Below are positions 34,081 to 44,099 of a stretch of 50,976 nucleotides of DNA, one piece after another. This DNA comes from Acetobacterium fimetarium (lineage in GTDB: Bacteria > Bacillota > Clostridia > Eubacteriales > Eubacteriaceae). A model generated the notes under the pieces. The model made no database searches and was not told where the DNA came from. It worked only from the letters and a program-made list of their open reading frames with translations. Each line of letters opens with the position of its first letter. The stretch's first letter is position 1. The stretch is taken from positions 1 through 50,976 of the forward strand of contig NZ_WJBC01000021.1 in NCBI RefSeq assembly GCF_014284475.1, read 5' to 3'. Both the position numbers and the translations under genes were made by a program.

Positions 34081-35112
34081 TTAAATATCTTTGTTTTTTA
34101 GTTTTTCTCTGATGACCGACAGCATGTTTGCCTTGCCGGGTGATGTTTCTTCGGCCGGCTTTTCTTCCTGATCGGTGTTTTCTGTTTGGTTCCAACTCAT
34201 TTGCGCTGCGCCGGCAACGACTGCGCCGACAAAGCAGGCAGTACTGAACATACTGACCAGCCCGATTATAATTGCTACCAGCTCGCTGAAAATCATCCCG
34301 TCTACCCGAACCGGACTGATGTCTCCATATCCCACGGTGGCAAAGGTCATAACGAGATAATAAAACATGTCAAATGCGTCCAGGTTTCTGCCGAAGCTGG
34401 CGGCATAAAAGTCCGGATTTATTTTAAAACAATTATAAACCATCAGATACAAAATTACCAGTTCACTGATAACCAAAGCCAGCATGCCCTTGAGGATGCT
34501 CGCAGTAGCCTGATACTTGCTTCGCTTTGATACGGAACTGCGCAGCAGACTTGGATTGGCGATGGCACGGATCATTAAAGAAAAACATAGAATCAGGGCA
34601 AAGCCCAAACCAATCAATCCAACGGGTAAACCGGGCGGTGAAATGAAATCAGCAAACAGCACAAACCAATGCCCCAATATCAGATAATAAATAATACTGA
34701 CAAAACGGGATACCACGTTGTCCTGAAACTGATCCAGTTTCAGAAAAAGATGCTGCACAAAAAAGACAACGATGATGAAAGCTGCAAAGCTGAGTAAAAT
34801 GCCGGCAAATTCCTGCGGCAATATCTTATGATTGCTCGAAACCACCACAAGCGATATGATCAGCAAAATGCCGGTGACGGTCAGAATTCCCTGATATTGA
34901 TAACTCATCGTCAGTTTAACCAGAAAACGCCTGACCGGTTTGATTTTTTTATTTTCGCGATGTTTTATTTCCTGAAAGTAGCGATCCTTATTATAAAAGA
35001 GAAACAACTCAAAAAGAAAAAGGAAAAATATAAATAAATCATAGAAAATAATAATTGCATTTCCATTGGCCAGGTTATCTTGAACCGGAAATCCATTCAT
35101 TATCTGATTCAT
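34081..35112 (-). CDS. Potassium channel family protein
   Basis: A 343-residue membrane protein ending in a two-transmembrane ion-channel module: pore loop with the K+ selectivity filter TVGYGD (259-264) followed by a last span (about 275-300). Four or so additional hydrophobic segments lie before it. The C-terminal 40 residues are charged, with no RCK/TrkA domain visible, so no obvious nucleotide gating. The start follows AGGAGATTTCG. It is 17 bases from both the GIY-YIG gene upstream and the MurT-like gene downstream. Confidence 0.85.
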   Translation of the reverse strand: MNQIMNGFPVQDNLANGNAIIIFYDLFIFFLFLFELFLFYNKDRYFQEIKHRENKKIKPVRRFLVKLTMSYQYQGILTVTGILLIISLVVVSSNHKILPQEFAGILLSFAAFIIVVFFVQHLFLKLDQFQDNVVSRFVSIIYYLILGHWFVLFADFISPPGLPVGLIGLGFALILCFSLMIRAIANPSLLRSSVSKRSKYQATASILKGMLALVISELVILYLMVYNCFKINPDFYAASFGRNLDAFDMFYYLVMTFATVGYGDISPVRVDGMIFSELVAIIIGLVSMFSTACFVGAVVAGAAQMSWNQTENTDQEEKPAEETSPGKANMLSVIREKLKNKDI

Positions 35113-35129
35113 CGAAATCTCCTTTCTGT

Positions 35130-35384
35130 TTATCTGAAACTATCAATTAAAATCAACTTCTGTTTTTTTGTCATTTTTTTTATTGCCGCTTCCCGGACGA
35201 GCGCTTCCGATTTCCCATCCAGCTCCTCCCAGTAGACCAATTCGACTGGTCGACGGGAACGCGTGTATTTTGCCCCGTTACCGGAATTGTGAACCTTAAT
35301 GCGTGAATCGATATCTTTTGTCCATCCAGTATACAGTGACTCGTCTCTACATTTTACGATATAAACATAAGTTTTGTCTATCAT
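35130..35384 (-). CDS. GIY-YIG domain protein (UPF0213 type)
   Basis: An 84-residue single-domain GIY-YIG protein. YVYIVKC and LYTGWT are the two halves of the signature, followed by R in DIDSR and the family KYTRSRRPVELVYWEE. Proteins of this short type are widespread and poorly characterised; nuclease activity is a family inference. Likely first gene of the cluster with the channel, MurT-like, GatD-like and MnmA-like genes. Confidence 0.87.
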   Translation of the reverse strand: MIDKTYVYIVKCRDESLYTGWTKDIDSRIKVHNSGNGAKYTRSRRPVELVYWEELDGKSEALVREAAIKKMTKKQKLILIDSFR

Positions 35385-35447
35385 TTGTTTTCTTTCTCTG
35401 TCGCTTTCATTTTCATAATGACCAATAAAAACGACGTTATATATAAA

Positions 35448-35473
35448 CTAAAAAAGATCCCGAAAGGGATCTT
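35448..35473 (-). terminator. Terminator of the small zinc-ribbon gene
   Basis: AAGATCCC/GGGATCTT, an 8-bp stem with a GAAA/TTTC loop, followed by TTTTT on the minus strand. Confidence 0.85.
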
Positions 35474-35494
35474 GATTGCTGTTATTAACAGTTC

Positions 35495-35662
35495 CTAGAA
35501 ATTGCTGTTTCTTGGTCTTCTAGTTTGTTTTCTTTTTGTACGACATTCGCGACATCTTTTTGGTTCATTATCAAAACCTTTTTCCTGGTAAAATTCTTGT
35601 TCACCTACAGTGAATACGAATTCTTCGCCACAATCTTGACAAATTAAAGTCTTGTCTTCCAT
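35495..35662 (-). CDS. Small zinc-ribbon protein, 55 residues
   Basis: A short gene starting MEDKTLICQDCGEEFVFTVG. Two CxxC pairs, C8/C11 and C37/C40, make a zinc ribbon; the segment GEQEFYQEKGF and the Arg/Lys-rich tail RTKRKQTRRPRN are typical of a small conserved Firmicute zinc-ribbon family (probably Pfam zf_Tbcl). The basic tail suggests nucleic-acid binding, unproven. A perfect GGAGGT site, a promoter (35784-35812) and a terminator support it as a real single gene despite its size. Confidence 0.88.
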   Translation of the reverse strand: MEDKTLICQDCGEEFVFTVGEQEFYQEKGFDNEPKRCRECRTKRKQTRRPRNSNF

Positions 35663-35783
35663 GAGTTACCTCCACTTAATTTAATGTACAGGATCTGATT
35701 GATTCTTTTTTAAATGGATCATGGACGTACTTGTCTTTAGTGTTTACCATTTATGAACTTCTAATCATTTCTATACTGGTGTT

Positions 35784-35812
35784 ATTATAACGTATTCGGG
35801 GCATTTTGTCAC
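35784..35812 (-). promoter_or_regulatory. Promoter of the small zinc-ribbon gene
   Basis: On the minus strand: GTGACA, 17 bases, TATAAT, about 120 bases before the start codon. Confidence 0.7.
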
Positions 35813-35831
35813 CTCTTTTTTTATTTTTATA

Positions 35832-35860
35832 TTGAGTTAAATTCTTTTTTCGTTTATATT
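35832..35860 (+). promoter_or_regulatory. Promoter of the M29 aminopeptidase gene
   Basis: TTGAGT, 17 bases, TATATT, 35 bases before the ATG. Confidence 0.65.
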
Positions 35861-35895
35861 TAATACTATATATTTTAATTTCAAGGAGACAAATT

Positions 35896-37002
35896 ATGAG
35901 AGATACTCGGTTAATCAACTACGCACATACACTCATCAACTATTCCCTTTATGTAAAGAAAGATGAATGGGTCGTTATTCGCGGCTCCGACCTGGCGATG
36001 CCACTCATTAAAGAATGCTACCGGGAAGTACTGAAAGCAGGTGCCCACCCCACTGTCATGCTGATCCCGGATGGCATTTCCGAGATCATGCTGAAAGAAG
36101 GAAATGACGACCAGCTCCAGTTCAACGCACCGGTAATGATGGAGGTTTATTCAAAAGCCGACAAAATACTCACCATTCTGGGGGGCCATAATTTGAAAGA
36201 TCTGACCGGAATTCCAAGTGAGCGAATTTCATTTCAGCGGCGTTCAAGTGCTCCGCTAACCAAAATCTATCATGACCGGATTGCTCAGGGCCAGATGGAC
36301 TGGACGTTATGTCTTTATCCAACCGAAAGCGGCGCGCAGGAAGCCAGCATGTCTTTGGCAGACTACGAAAATTTCGTTTTCAAAGCCTGTCTCATCGATA
36401 CACCAAACCCGATTGCAGCCTGGGAAAAAGTTCGTGATGAACAGCAGTCAATGATCCGCTATTTAAATGCCCGAAAGCATTTTCATATCGTTGCCAGCGA
36501 CACCGACTTAACCTTAAGCACCGAAAACCGCGTCTGGATCAACTCAGACGGTCATCACAATTTCCCGAGTGGTGAAGTTTTCACCGCGCCAGTCAAAGAA
36601 AGCGTCAATGGTACCATCCGGTTTACCTTTCCCGGCATCTACAGTGGCCAGGAAATTGAAGATATCAGATTGACGTTCAAAGACGGCCGGGTCGTTGATG
36701 CGACTGCCAAACGCGGTGAAGAACTGCTTTTATCTCTCATCGATACGGATGAAGGCTCGCATTATGCCGGCGAATTCGCCATCGGCACCAATTACGGCAT
36801 TAAAGAATTTACCAAAAACATGCTATTTGATGAGAAAATCGGTGGCACCATCCATCTTGCCCTTGGCAGCTCCTACCCTGAGTGTGGACCTGTCAATGAC
36901 TCCCTTCTGCATTGGGATATGCTGTGCGATATGAAGGACAACGGCGAGATTTATGCAGATGGCGAACTATGTTATAAAAACGGCGTTTTTTTGAAAAAAT
37001 AA
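35896..37002 (+). CDS. M29-family aminopeptidase (AmpS/PepS type)
   Basis: Cytosolic metallo-aminopeptidase of 368 residues, a little shorter than the usual 410 or so. Expected metal-site elements are present in order: Glu in PSGEVFTAPV, Glu in YAGEFAIGTN, His in GTIHLALGSSY, and His/Asp in LHWDML. These coordinate two Co2+/Zn2+ ions in the family and release N-terminal amino acids from peptides. The start follows CAAGGAGA. It stands alone with its own promoter. The 170 bases after it, to glnS, show no clear terminator. Confidence 0.9.
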   Translation: MRDTRLINYAHTLINYSLYVKKDEWVVIRGSDLAMPLIKECYREVLKAGAHPTVMLIPDGISEIMLKEGNDDQLQFNAPVMMEVYSKADKILTILGGHNLKDLTGIPSERISFQRRSSAPLTKIYHDRIAQGQMDWTLCLYPTESGAQEASMSLADYENFVFKACLIDTPNPIAAWEKVRDEQQSMIRYLNARKHFHIVASDTDLTLSTENRVWINSDGHHNFPSGEVFTAPVKESVNGTIRFTFPGIYSGQEIEDIRLTFKDGRVVDATAKRGEELLLSLIDTDEGSHYAGEFAIGTNYGIKEFTKNMLFDEKIGGTIHLALGSSYPECGPVNDSLLHWDMLCDMKDNGEIYADGELCYKNGVFLKK

Positions 37003-37172
37003 ATGCATTTAAAATCCCGGATGCACCATTTCAGTTCAATTATTGATCTTTCAATGCTTCTATAAAGACGACTAATTGGGCTGAATTCCGGTTCTCTTTC
37101 TGATGCCTTTTTATTGTAATGACCCCGACTTTATGATATTATTGGCTGATATGAAAAAATAGGAGGATTTTA

Positions 37173-38846
37173 ATGGAGACCACAGAAAAAAAGACAAACT
37201 TTATTACCAATGCAATTGATCACGATATCGATAGCAAAGTCTACACCAACGATCGTGTTCACACCCGATTTCCACCGGAACCAAACGGTTACTTACATAT
37301 AGGTCATGCAAAAGCTTCACTTCTCAATTATCGTATTTCCCAGCTCTATCAGGGAAAATTCAATCTCCGTTTTGACGACACCAATCCGATCAAAGAAGAT
37401 GTGGAATACGTTGATTCCATTAAAGAAGACCTTTCCTGGCTGGGTATTAAATGGGACGACCGTCTCTTTTTTGCTTCCAGTTATTTTGATCGAATGGCTG
37501 CATACGCTGTCGAATTGATCCAAAAGGGTCTGGCGTTTGTTGACGATCTGACGACGGAGGAAATGCGACAGTACCGGGGGACACTGACCGAACCGGGAAA
37601 GGAAAGCCCCTACCGCAAGCGCAGTATCGAAGAAAACCTTGAACTTTTCGAGCAGATGAAAGCCGGTAAATTTCCTGAAGGATCTCATCTTCTGCGCGCT
37701 AAAATCGATATGACCAGTCCCAATATGAACATGCGGGATCCGGCCATTTATCGGATTCTTCACACCCATCATCATTCCTGCGACAAAGACTGGTTCATCT
37801 ATCCGATGTACGACTACGCACACCCCATTGAGGACGCCATCGAAGGCATCACACACTCGCTCTGCACCCTGGAATTTGAAGATCATCGCCCTTTCTATGA
37901 ATGGGTTTTATCGCATCTCGACGACTTTCAGAAAGAACCTCCGCGTCAGATCGAATTTGCCAAACTCAACCTGACCAAAACAATTGTCGGGAAACGTTAC
38001 CTGAAACAGCTCGTGGAAGAAAAAATTGTCGACGGCTGGGACGATCCGCGTCTGGCAACCATTTCCGGTCTGCGCCGTCGCGGCTATACCCCGGAATCCA
38101 TTCAGGCTTTCTGCGAAGCCATTGGTGTTGCCAAAACCAACAGCACCGTCGATATCGCCATGCTTGAACACTTTATCCGGGATGACCTGAAGCTGAAGGC
38201 TCCCCGTCTGATGACCATCCTGGATCCATTAAAAGTGACAATCACGAACTATCCAGAAGATCAGGTCGAATGGATGGACGTCCCACTTAACCAGGAGAAT
38301 CCTGATATGGGAGACTATTCGACTCCATTCAGCCGTGAAATCTATGTGGAAAAAGCTGATTTTATGGAAATTCCTGCCAAAAAATACTACCGTCTCTTCC
38401 CCGGCAACGAAGTGCGTTTAAGAGGCGCTTATTTTGTCACCTGCAATGAAGTTGTCAAAGACGAAGACGGTAATGTCATCGAATTGAAATGTACTTATGA
38501 CCCGGCGACGCGTTCCGGAAGCGGTTTTGCCGAACGAAAAGTAAAAGGCACCATCCATTGGGTATCAGCCGCCCATGCAGAAGAAATTGAAGTCCGCCTC
38601 TACGACTACCTCATCGAAAATGACGAAGGCCTAACGAAAGATAACTTCCTGGAACGCATCAACCCCAATTCTCTGCAAGTCATCAAGGCCTATGCCGAAC
38701 CGGAAGTCATGAAAGCCAAATCCTATGAAAAATTTCAGTTTATTCGAAATGGTTTTTTCTCAGTCGATCCGAAACATTCGACTCCCGGCGCCCCGGTATT
38801 CAACCAGATCGTTTCGCTGAAAAGCTCCTGGAAGCCCGGGAAATAA
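37173..38846 (+). CDS. glnS: Glutaminyl-tRNA synthetase
   Basis: Charges tRNA-Gln directly. It has 557 residues, class I. The HIGH signature is HIGHAKA within [17 protein letters not shown], and the GlnRS-type acceptor region ([35 protein letters not shown]) is intact. The second signature, normally MSKR, reads IVGKR in [13 protein letters not shown], keeping the Lys-Arg. C-terminal anticodon-binding beta-barrels follow. The start follows TAGGAGGA. Many Firmicutes instead or also use GatCAB; whether that route coexists cannot be told here. Confidence 0.95.
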   Translation: METTEKKTNFITNAIDHDIDSKVYTNDRVHTRFPPEPNGYLHIGHAKASLLNYRISQLYQGKFNLRFDDTNPIKEDVEYVDSIKEDLSWLGIKWDDRLFFASSYFDRMAAYAVELIQKGLAFVDDLTTEEMRQYRGTLTEPGKESPYRKRSIEENLELFEQMKAGKFPEGSHLLRAKIDMTSPNMNMRDPAIYRILHTHHHSCDKDWFIYPMYDYAHPIEDAIEGITHSLCTLEFEDHRPFYEWVLSHLDDFQKEPPRQIEFAKLNLTKTIVGKRYLKQLVEEKIVDGWDDPRLATISGLRRRGYTPESIQAFCEAIGVAKTNSTVDIAMLEHFIRDDLKLKAPRLMTILDPLKVTITNYPEDQVEWMDVPLNQENPDMGDYSTPFSREIYVEKADFMEIPAKKYYRLFPGNEVRLRGAYFVTCNEVVKDEDGNVIELKCTYDPATRSGSGFAERKVKGTIHWVSAAHAEEIEVRLYDYLIENDEGLTKDNFLERINPNSLQVIKAYAEPEVMKAKSYEKFQFIRNGFFSVDPKHSTPGAPVFNQIVSLKSSWKPGK

Positions 38847-38866
38847 CAGAAAAAGCAATTTATAAA

Positions 38867-38890
38867 GAAGCTGAATTCAGCTTCTTTTTT
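38867..38890 (+). terminator. Terminator of glnS
   Basis: GAAGCTGAA/TTCAGCTTC, a perfect palindrome, followed by TTTTTT. It may also serve the converging ATPase operon, though T residues on that side are fewer. Confidence 0.82.
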
Positions 38891-38907
38891 AGATTCCGGC
38901 AGCGGTG

Positions 38908-39522
38908 CTACCGTTTGCTTTTCACTCTTTTTAGTCTGAAAAATTCTTCCCTTTCTTTTTCCTCGATGGTATCCTGAATATATTTGATCTCCTCCTTTAA
39001 CCGGGGAATTTGTATTTTCTCCAGTGCATTGGCACTTTTCTGAGTCTTTTTGATTTCCAGCGACAGCTTGAAAGCGGTCGTTTCAATCTGCGCTAATTGA
39101 TAGGACAAGTACTTGACATCCGCGAATTTCTGCAGCGCGACATCCAGCGCCGGATTGTTCTCATAAAAACCATAGGGCAGCAATTGCTCTGATTCCTTAG
39201 TATAAATCACTTCCGGTATATCGACGCCCATGACCCCTCTGGCACGCACATCAAAAGGTGTCTCTGGTGTAACCGATAATGCAAATTCCTCCAGATGATT
39301 GAGCCCCATGCTGATGCAGGCCTGCTGCAATGCCTCATACGCCTCAGCAAACAGCAGGCCAATTTTTTTTTCAATCTGCTCGGCTTCTTTAACCAGCTGC
39401 ATGATTTCCTGAATCAGGATGGTTCTTTTTTTATCCAGGAGCTCATAGCCTTTTTGTGAAAAATCCAGACGGCCTTTGTTTTTTATGAGGTTTGCCTTCG
39501 TGGGGGTAATTTTAATGGCCAT
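38908..39522 (-). CDS. atpD: V-type ATP synthase subunit D
   Basis: Central rotor stalk subunit of the V/A-type ATPase. It has 204 residues. The N-terminal ITPTKANLIKNKGRLDFSQKGYELLDKKR is characteristic, followed by long coiled-coil helices at both ends. Last gene of the operon; starts eight bases after atpB. A fragment of repeat-like sequence (CCGGCAGCG) lies against its stop codon. Confidence 0.94.
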   Translation of the reverse strand: MAIKITPTKANLIKNKGRLDFSQKGYELLDKKRTILIQEIMQLVKEAEQIEKKIGLLFAEAYEALQQACISMGLNHLEEFALSVTPETPFDVRARGVMGVDIPEVIYTKESEQLLPYGFYENNPALDVALQKFADVKYLSYQLAQIETTAFKLSLEIKKTQKSANALEKIQIPRLKEEIKYIQDTIEEKEREEFFRLKRVKSKR

Positions 39523-39530
39523 AACACCAC

Positions 39531-40913
39531 CTACGATTCCTTCGAAAAATATTTTTCAATGTTCTCGGGACTTAAACGATCAAGCTCCGTTAACGGCAGT
39601 ATCGCAAGAAGCCGCCATCCCAGATCAAGGCTTTCAATGATACTTCGACTTTCATCAAAGCCCTGGTTTAAAAATGTTGCTTCAAAAGCCCGGCCAAAAG
39701 CCATATATTTTTTATCCGTCGGGCTCAGTTCCTCTTCGCCGATAATCTGTGACAGATCCCGGACTTCCTGAACTTTGGAATAGGAGGCGAAGAGCTGATT
39801 GGTAACCTCAGCGTGGTCTTCCCGGGTGAAGCCTTCCCCGATGCCATCTTTCATCAATCGCGACAGCGACGGCAGAATCGATACCGGCGGGTAAATACTC
39901 TGCTGAAACAGATCTCTGCCCAGCACAATTTGTCCCTCGGTGATGTAGCCCGTCAGGTCAGGAATCGGATGGGTAATATCATCATTTGGCATCGTTAAAA
40001 TCGGCAGAAAGGTGATGGAACCGCTGCTGTTCTTCAGCATTCCGGCGCGCTCATAAAGCGATGCCAGATCCGAATACATATATCCGGGATAACCCTTTCG
40101 GCTGGGCACCTCTTCCCGGGCCGATGAGATTTCTCTGAGCGCTTCGCAGTAGCTGGTCATGTCTGTCATCACGACCAGGATATGCATGTTTTTTTCAAAG
40201 GCCAGATACTCAGCCGCCGTTAAGGCGCAGCGTGGCGTTGTGATGCGTTCAGCGATGGGATCATCCGCGTAGTTGACAAACATCACCACGTGATCCATGA
40301 TATTGGCTTCACTGAAACTTTTTCTGAAGAACTTTTCATCATCGTGTTTGACGCCGATGGCCGCAAAAACCACTCCAAATTCTTCTCCGGTATTGTCGCC
40401 CAGCTGCGCCTGTCTGACAATCTGAGCCGCCAGTTCGTTATGCGGCAGACCATTTCCAGAAAAAATCGGCAACTTCTGACCGCGGATCAGCGTTGCCAGG
40501 GTATCAATCGATGAAATGCCGGTTTGGATATAATTCCGGGGGTATTCGCGTGACATCGGATTAATGGGGCGGCCATTGATGTTCGCTTCAATCGCACTGA
40601 AAATAGCACTGCCATTGTCGATGGGTTCGCCGATGCCGTTGAAAATGCGGCCCTGTAAATCCAACGACATCGGCAGCTTAAAGGATTCCCCGGTAAATTT
40701 AATGATGCTGTTACCGGCGGCAAGACCGGTGGTGTTCTGAAAGACCTGAATGACCACATTTTCAGCTTCTATTTTGATGACTTTTCCTTTTTTTATCTTT
40801 CCTGAACTGATATCCAAAATATCGACCGATTCCCCATAAAAAACATCATCAACCTCTGAAACCTGAATAAGCGGTCCAACAACTTTATCGATTTTCAAAT
40901 ATTCCTTCTTCAT
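39531..40913 (-). CDS. atpB: V-type ATP synthase subunit B
   Basis: Non-catalytic nucleotide-site subunit of the V1 head. It has 460 residues from the ATG at 40913 ([18 protein letters not shown]), which has GAGGG seven bases upstream; longer readings overlap atpA and lack spacing. The family feature [16 protein letters not shown] replaces the Walker A of subunit A, and [22 protein letters not shown] carries the conserved arginine that reaches the catalytic site. Operon gap to atpA is ten bases. Confidence 0.95.
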   Translation of the reverse strand: MKKEYLKIDKVVGPLIQVSEVDDVFYGESVDILDISSGKIKKGKVIKIEAENVVIQVFQNTTGLAAGNSIIKFTGESFKLPMSLDLQGRIFNGIGEPIDNGSAIFSAIEANINGRPINPMSREYPRNYIQTGISSIDTLATLIRGQKLPIFSGNGLPHNELAAQIVRQAQLGDNTGEEFGVVFAAIGVKHDDEKFFRKSFSEANIMDHVVMFVNYADDPIAERITTPRCALTAAEYLAFEKNMHILVVMTDMTSYCEALREISSAREEVPSRKGYPGYMYSDLASLYERAGMLKNSSGSITFLPILTMPNDDITHPIPDLTGYITEGQIVLGRDLFQQSIYPPVSILPSLSRLMKDGIGEGFTREDHAEVTNQLFASYSKVQEVRDLSQIIGEEELSPTDKKYMAFGRAFEATFLNQGFDESRSIIESLDLGWRLLAILPLTELDRLSPENIEKYFSKES

Positions 40914-40923
40914 TGTCATGCCC

Positions 40924-42711
40924 TCAATTCGTATATCGCTCAAAAAGCGTCTCATAAAAGCTGTCAATTTCTTCCTTCAACCGGTCAATGCCGCTGAGAT
41001 CATCGTTTGGTACGGTATATTTCATTTTTATAAATTCGCTGAAAATATCGGCATTCTTGAGCTGGGATGTTGGTATTCCCAGTTTCAAGCCTTCCCGGCC
41101 TTTTTCATACAAATATTCAATCGCCTTCAGCATGGCGTATTGCTTTTTCAGTGGCACATAGGTGTCTTCTTTGTTATATGCATTCTGCTGCAAATAACCG
41201 ACTTTGATTATTTTGGCAATTTCAAGAATCCAGCGCTGATCATCAGGAAGAACATCCTCGCCGACCAGCATGACCATTTCCAGCAGCTTGTTCTCCTGAA
41301 ACAGAAGTTCAAGCATTTTATTTCGCAAGTCAATACAGTCTTCAGCGACGTTGTCCTCATACCAGTCGGTAAGAATTTTAATATACCCGCTGTAGCTCTC
41401 AAGCCAGTTGATCGCCGGATAATGCCTGGCGTAGGCAAGGCTCTTGTCCAACGCCAGAAACACATTGACAAAACGTTTCGTATTTTCAGTTACCGGTTCT
41501 GAAAAGTCTCCTCCGGCTGGCGAAACCGCACCGATAATGGTGATCGACCCCTCGCCGCCGCCCAGCGTTTCAACGCTGCCAGCCCGCTCATAGAATTCGG
41601 CAATCCGTGATGGCAGGTAGGCCGGGTATCCTTCTTCTGCCGGCATCTCTTCTAAACGGCCCGATATTTCTCGCAGGGCTTCGGCCCAGCGGGAGGTAGA
41701 ATCGGCCATCAGTGCCACTGCATAGCCCATATCCCGATAGTATTCGGCAATGGTAACCCCGGTATAGATGCTCGCTTCACGGGCTGCCACCGGCATATTC
41801 GAGGTATTGGCAATCAGGACGGTTCTCTCCATGATGGATTTTCCCGACTGCGGATCAATCAGCTTTGGAAAATCCTCAATTACCTCTGTCATTTCATTGC
41901 CCCGCTCACCACAGCCGATATAGACAATAATGTCCGCATCCGACCACTTCGCCAGCTGATGCTGGGTCATCGTTTTTCCGGTTCCAAAACCGCCAGGAAT
42001 TGCGGCCGTTCCGCCTTTGGCAATGGGAAAAAAAATATCGATAACCCGCTGTCCGGTTACCAGCGGCACCAGCGTTTCACCCCGCCAGGCATTCGGTCTT
42101 GGCGTTCGCACCGGCCATACCTGCGCCATTTTCAGTTCGTGTATCGCGTCTTTTTCATCCCTTATTTTCACCAGCACATCGTCAATGGTGTAGCAACCAT
42201 TTTCGACAATTTCAACGATTGTTCCCGACACATTCGGCGGCACAAGAAGCCGGTTTTCAATGACTTCAGTTTCCTGCACCAGACCGAAAATACTTCCCGC
42301 CGATAAAATATCCCCTGGTTTCACCGTGATCGTCGTATCCCAGCGCTTTTTTTCGTCGATCGACAGCAGGCCGATCCCTTCCGGAATAAAAATCGGGGAT
42401 AGCTCCTGTATTTTCTGCAGCGGCCGCTGAATGCCATCAAACATGTTTTTCAGCAGACCCGGTCCCAATTTCAGACTCAGCGGCTGCCCGGTCGATATAA
42501 TGACTTCACCCGCTTTCAGGCCTTCGGTTTCCTCATATACCTGAATGGTGCCAATATCACCTTCCAGTACAATCACTTCGCCAATGAGCTGTTTTGCGCC
42601 AACCGTCACCATCTCCCGCATTTTGAAGGAAGACATCTTTTTTCCTTTAATAACAGGTCCATTGATCGCATAAATAATACCCGTTTCCCGATTAATGTTC
42701 TGCTCAGCCAT
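40924..42711 (-). CDS. atpA: V-type ATP synthase catalytic subunit A
   Basis: Catalytic subunit of the V1/A1 head. It has 595 residues. The Walker A motif GGFGTGKT lies near 240-247, followed by [14 protein letters not shown] and the Walker B region [17 protein letters not shown]. The bulge region of V/A-type A subunits (about residues 110-200) distinguishes it from F-type beta. The start codon follows the atpE stop directly, with AGGTGA upstream. Confidence 0.96.
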   Translation of the reverse strand: MAEQNINRETGIIYAINGPVIKGKKMSSFKMREMVTVGAKQLIGEVIVLEGDIGTIQVYEETEGLKAGEVIISTGQPLSLKLGPGLLKNMFDGIQRPLQKIQELSPIFIPEGIGLLSIDEKKRWDTTITVKPGDILSAGSIFGLVQETEVIENRLLVPPNVSGTIVEIVENGCYTIDDVLVKIRDEKDAIHELKMAQVWPVRTPRPNAWRGETLVPLVTGQRVIDIFFPIAKGGTAAIPGGFGTGKTMTQHQLAKWSDADIIVYIGCGERGNEMTEVIEDFPKLIDPQSGKSIMERTVLIANTSNMPVAAREASIYTGVTIAEYYRDMGYAVALMADSTSRWAEALREISGRLEEMPAEEGYPAYLPSRIAEFYERAGSVETLGGGEGSITIIGAVSPAGGDFSEPVTENTKRFVNVFLALDKSLAYARHYPAINWLESYSGYIKILTDWYEDNVAEDCIDLRNKMLELLFQENKLLEMVMLVGEDVLPDDQRWILEIAKIIKVGYLQQNAYNKEDTYVPLKKQYAMLKAIEYLYEKGREGLKLGIPTSQLKNADIFSEFIKMKYTVPNDDLSGIDRLKEEIDSFYETLFERYTN

Positions 42712-43329
42712 TTAGTTCACCTGTTTTTCCATAAATTCATTCAAAGTCATTCCGATGAATTTATAATTGGTGTTGATCAGATTTTCAACTGAAAAATCAC
42801 AGTAAATCCGCTTTTCAGCATCCTCAACAATGATTCCGCCAATGCTACCGGTTGTATTGCTTCGATATTCAATTGCATAGCCCTTCAGCAAATCATTAAC
42901 AAGTCCCGTGACTTCCGGCAAATCCCGTTCATTCACAAAAATAATGAGTTCTTTTTTTTCTGCGAACAGGTCTGGAATTGCGCTTACACAACTGCTCAGA
43001 TAATCGCTGTACACTGGCTTTGTCAGAAACGCTTGGGCCTGCGTCAAAATCAATTGCTTAAAATCTGTCAGAATCCGGTTTTTTTCTTCAAGTTCCATCG
43101 TTTTGGCCCTGTTTTTGCCTTCTGCAATGATTTTATTCCGATCTCTGAAGATGGTTTGTTTATTGCGTTCCTCAATGGCAGTTTTTTCTGTTGCAATTTT
43201 TTGTCTTGAGGCCTCCAGCAGTTCTTTCTGTTTATTCTTTACCTCAGCGATGATCCCTTTTCCCCATGACCGTTCCTTATTCAAAAGATACTGGGAAAAA
43301 ACGCGGAGTTTTTCTTCAACTGAAATCAT
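42712..43329 (-). CDS. atpE: V-type ATP synthase subunit E
   Basis: Peripheral stalk subunit. It has 205 residues and is rich in Lys, Glu and Gln, with an N-terminal coiled coil (residues about 20-95) and a globular C-terminal part (SIGGIIVEDAEKRIYCDFSVENL typical of the family). I choose the ATG at 43329; a GTG three codons upstream is possible but sits too close to the GAGG ribosome site. Pairs with subunit H (47434-47784). Confidence 0.88.
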   Translation of the reverse strand: MISVEEKLRVFSQYLLNKERSWGKGIIAEVKNKQKELLEASRQKIATEKTAIEERNKQTIFRDRNKIIAEGKNRAKTMELEEKNRILTDFKQLILTQAQAFLTKPVYSDYLSSCVSAIPDLFAEKKELIIFVNERDLPEVTGLVNDLLKGYAIEYRSNTTGSIGGIIVEDAEKRIYCDFSVENLINTNYKFIGMTLNEFMEKQVN

Positions 43330-43342
43330 TTTGATCACATCC

Positions 43343-43645
43343 TCACAATCCCACAGATTCTTTAATATACCGTGTTATCAGCCCTTCTTCTCTTTGATAT
43401 CCATAGCGGTCCGGAATGACGGTTATCAACGGCACAAAGTGCTTCTTTTTTGCTTCCAGAACAAGTGCTTCAATCATCAATGCTGCCTGTTCGCTGAGAA
43501 AAATAATCCCGATCGCCTTATCTTTCAGCGCTTGTTTAAAGGCCGTTTCGATTTCTTCTTTGGTGCGCAGATAAACCCCGTCAATGCCAACCAGCTTCAT
43601 TCCCAGATAGGAATCCCGATTCTCACTGATTACATAGGATTTCAT
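43343..43645 (-). CDS. atpF: V-type ATP synthase subunit F
   Basis: Small rotor/stalk subunit of 100 residues with the typical Rossmann-like fold: an N-terminal YVISENRDSYLGMKLVGIDG and IGIIFLSEQAALMI. It lies between the proteolipid gene (2-base gap) and atpE. Binds subunit D. Confidence 0.92.
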   Translation of the reverse strand: MKSYVISENRDSYLGMKLVGIDGVYLRTKEEIETAFKQALKDKAIGIIFLSEQAALMIEALVLEAKKKHFVPLITVIPDRYGYQREEGLITRYIKESVGL

Positions 43646-43647
43646 GA

Positions 43648-44088
43648 TTACAGACTGCCAATAATCATAATTGCAATAATCAGTCCATAGATAGCAACCC
43701 CTTCGGCAAGCCCGACATAGATAAGCGTTTTGCCAAGTATTTTGGGATCTTCCGAAACTGCCCCCAGGGCCGCCGAACCGACCACACCAACCGCGTAGCC
43801 AGCGCCGGCACAGGCCAAACCGGTCGAGAGGGCGGCCGCAATATAACCTAAGCCGGCATCCGTAAATCCGCCTGAAGCAGCAGTCGTTGCCGCCGCAACC
43901 ATATTGGGTGCCATGATGATTAAAGCCGCGGCAGTCACGGGAATAAAGGTCGTCAGGTTAATCCGTAGAAAACGTTTCATTTTTGACCGGTTCCTGCTGC
44001 AGTCATTGTAAAGAAAATAGACCCCCATGGCAATGGTTCCCAATACAAGTAAGGTCGCGCCAATTGTAATAAAAGTAAGCATATTCAT
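43648..44088 (-). CDS. atpK: V-type ATP synthase subunit K (proteolipid ring)
   Basis: Ion-translocating ring subunit, 146 residues. The C-terminal 75 residues form one hairpin of two helices with a single ion-site carboxylate, Glu129 in GLAEGVAIYG. In front is an N-terminal segment with a hydrophobic helix (about 6-27), a basic stretch (SRNRSKMKRF), and a second hydrophobic helix ending AAAT, which may be a signal-like anchor. Na+-specific rings usually have Gln in the first helix and Thr/Ser after the Glu; here the aligned positions look like Tyr98 and Gly130. H+ coupling is thus favoured, by inference only. Confidence 0.9.
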   Translation of the reverse strand: MNMLTFITIGATLLVLGTIAMGVYFLYNDCSRNRSKMKRFLRINLTTFIPVTAAALIIMAPNMVAAATTAASGGFTDAGLGYIAAALSTGLACAGAGYAVGVVGSAALGAVSEDPKILGKTLIYVGLAEGVAIYGLIIAIMIIGSL

Positions 44089-44099
44089 TATTTTCCTCC

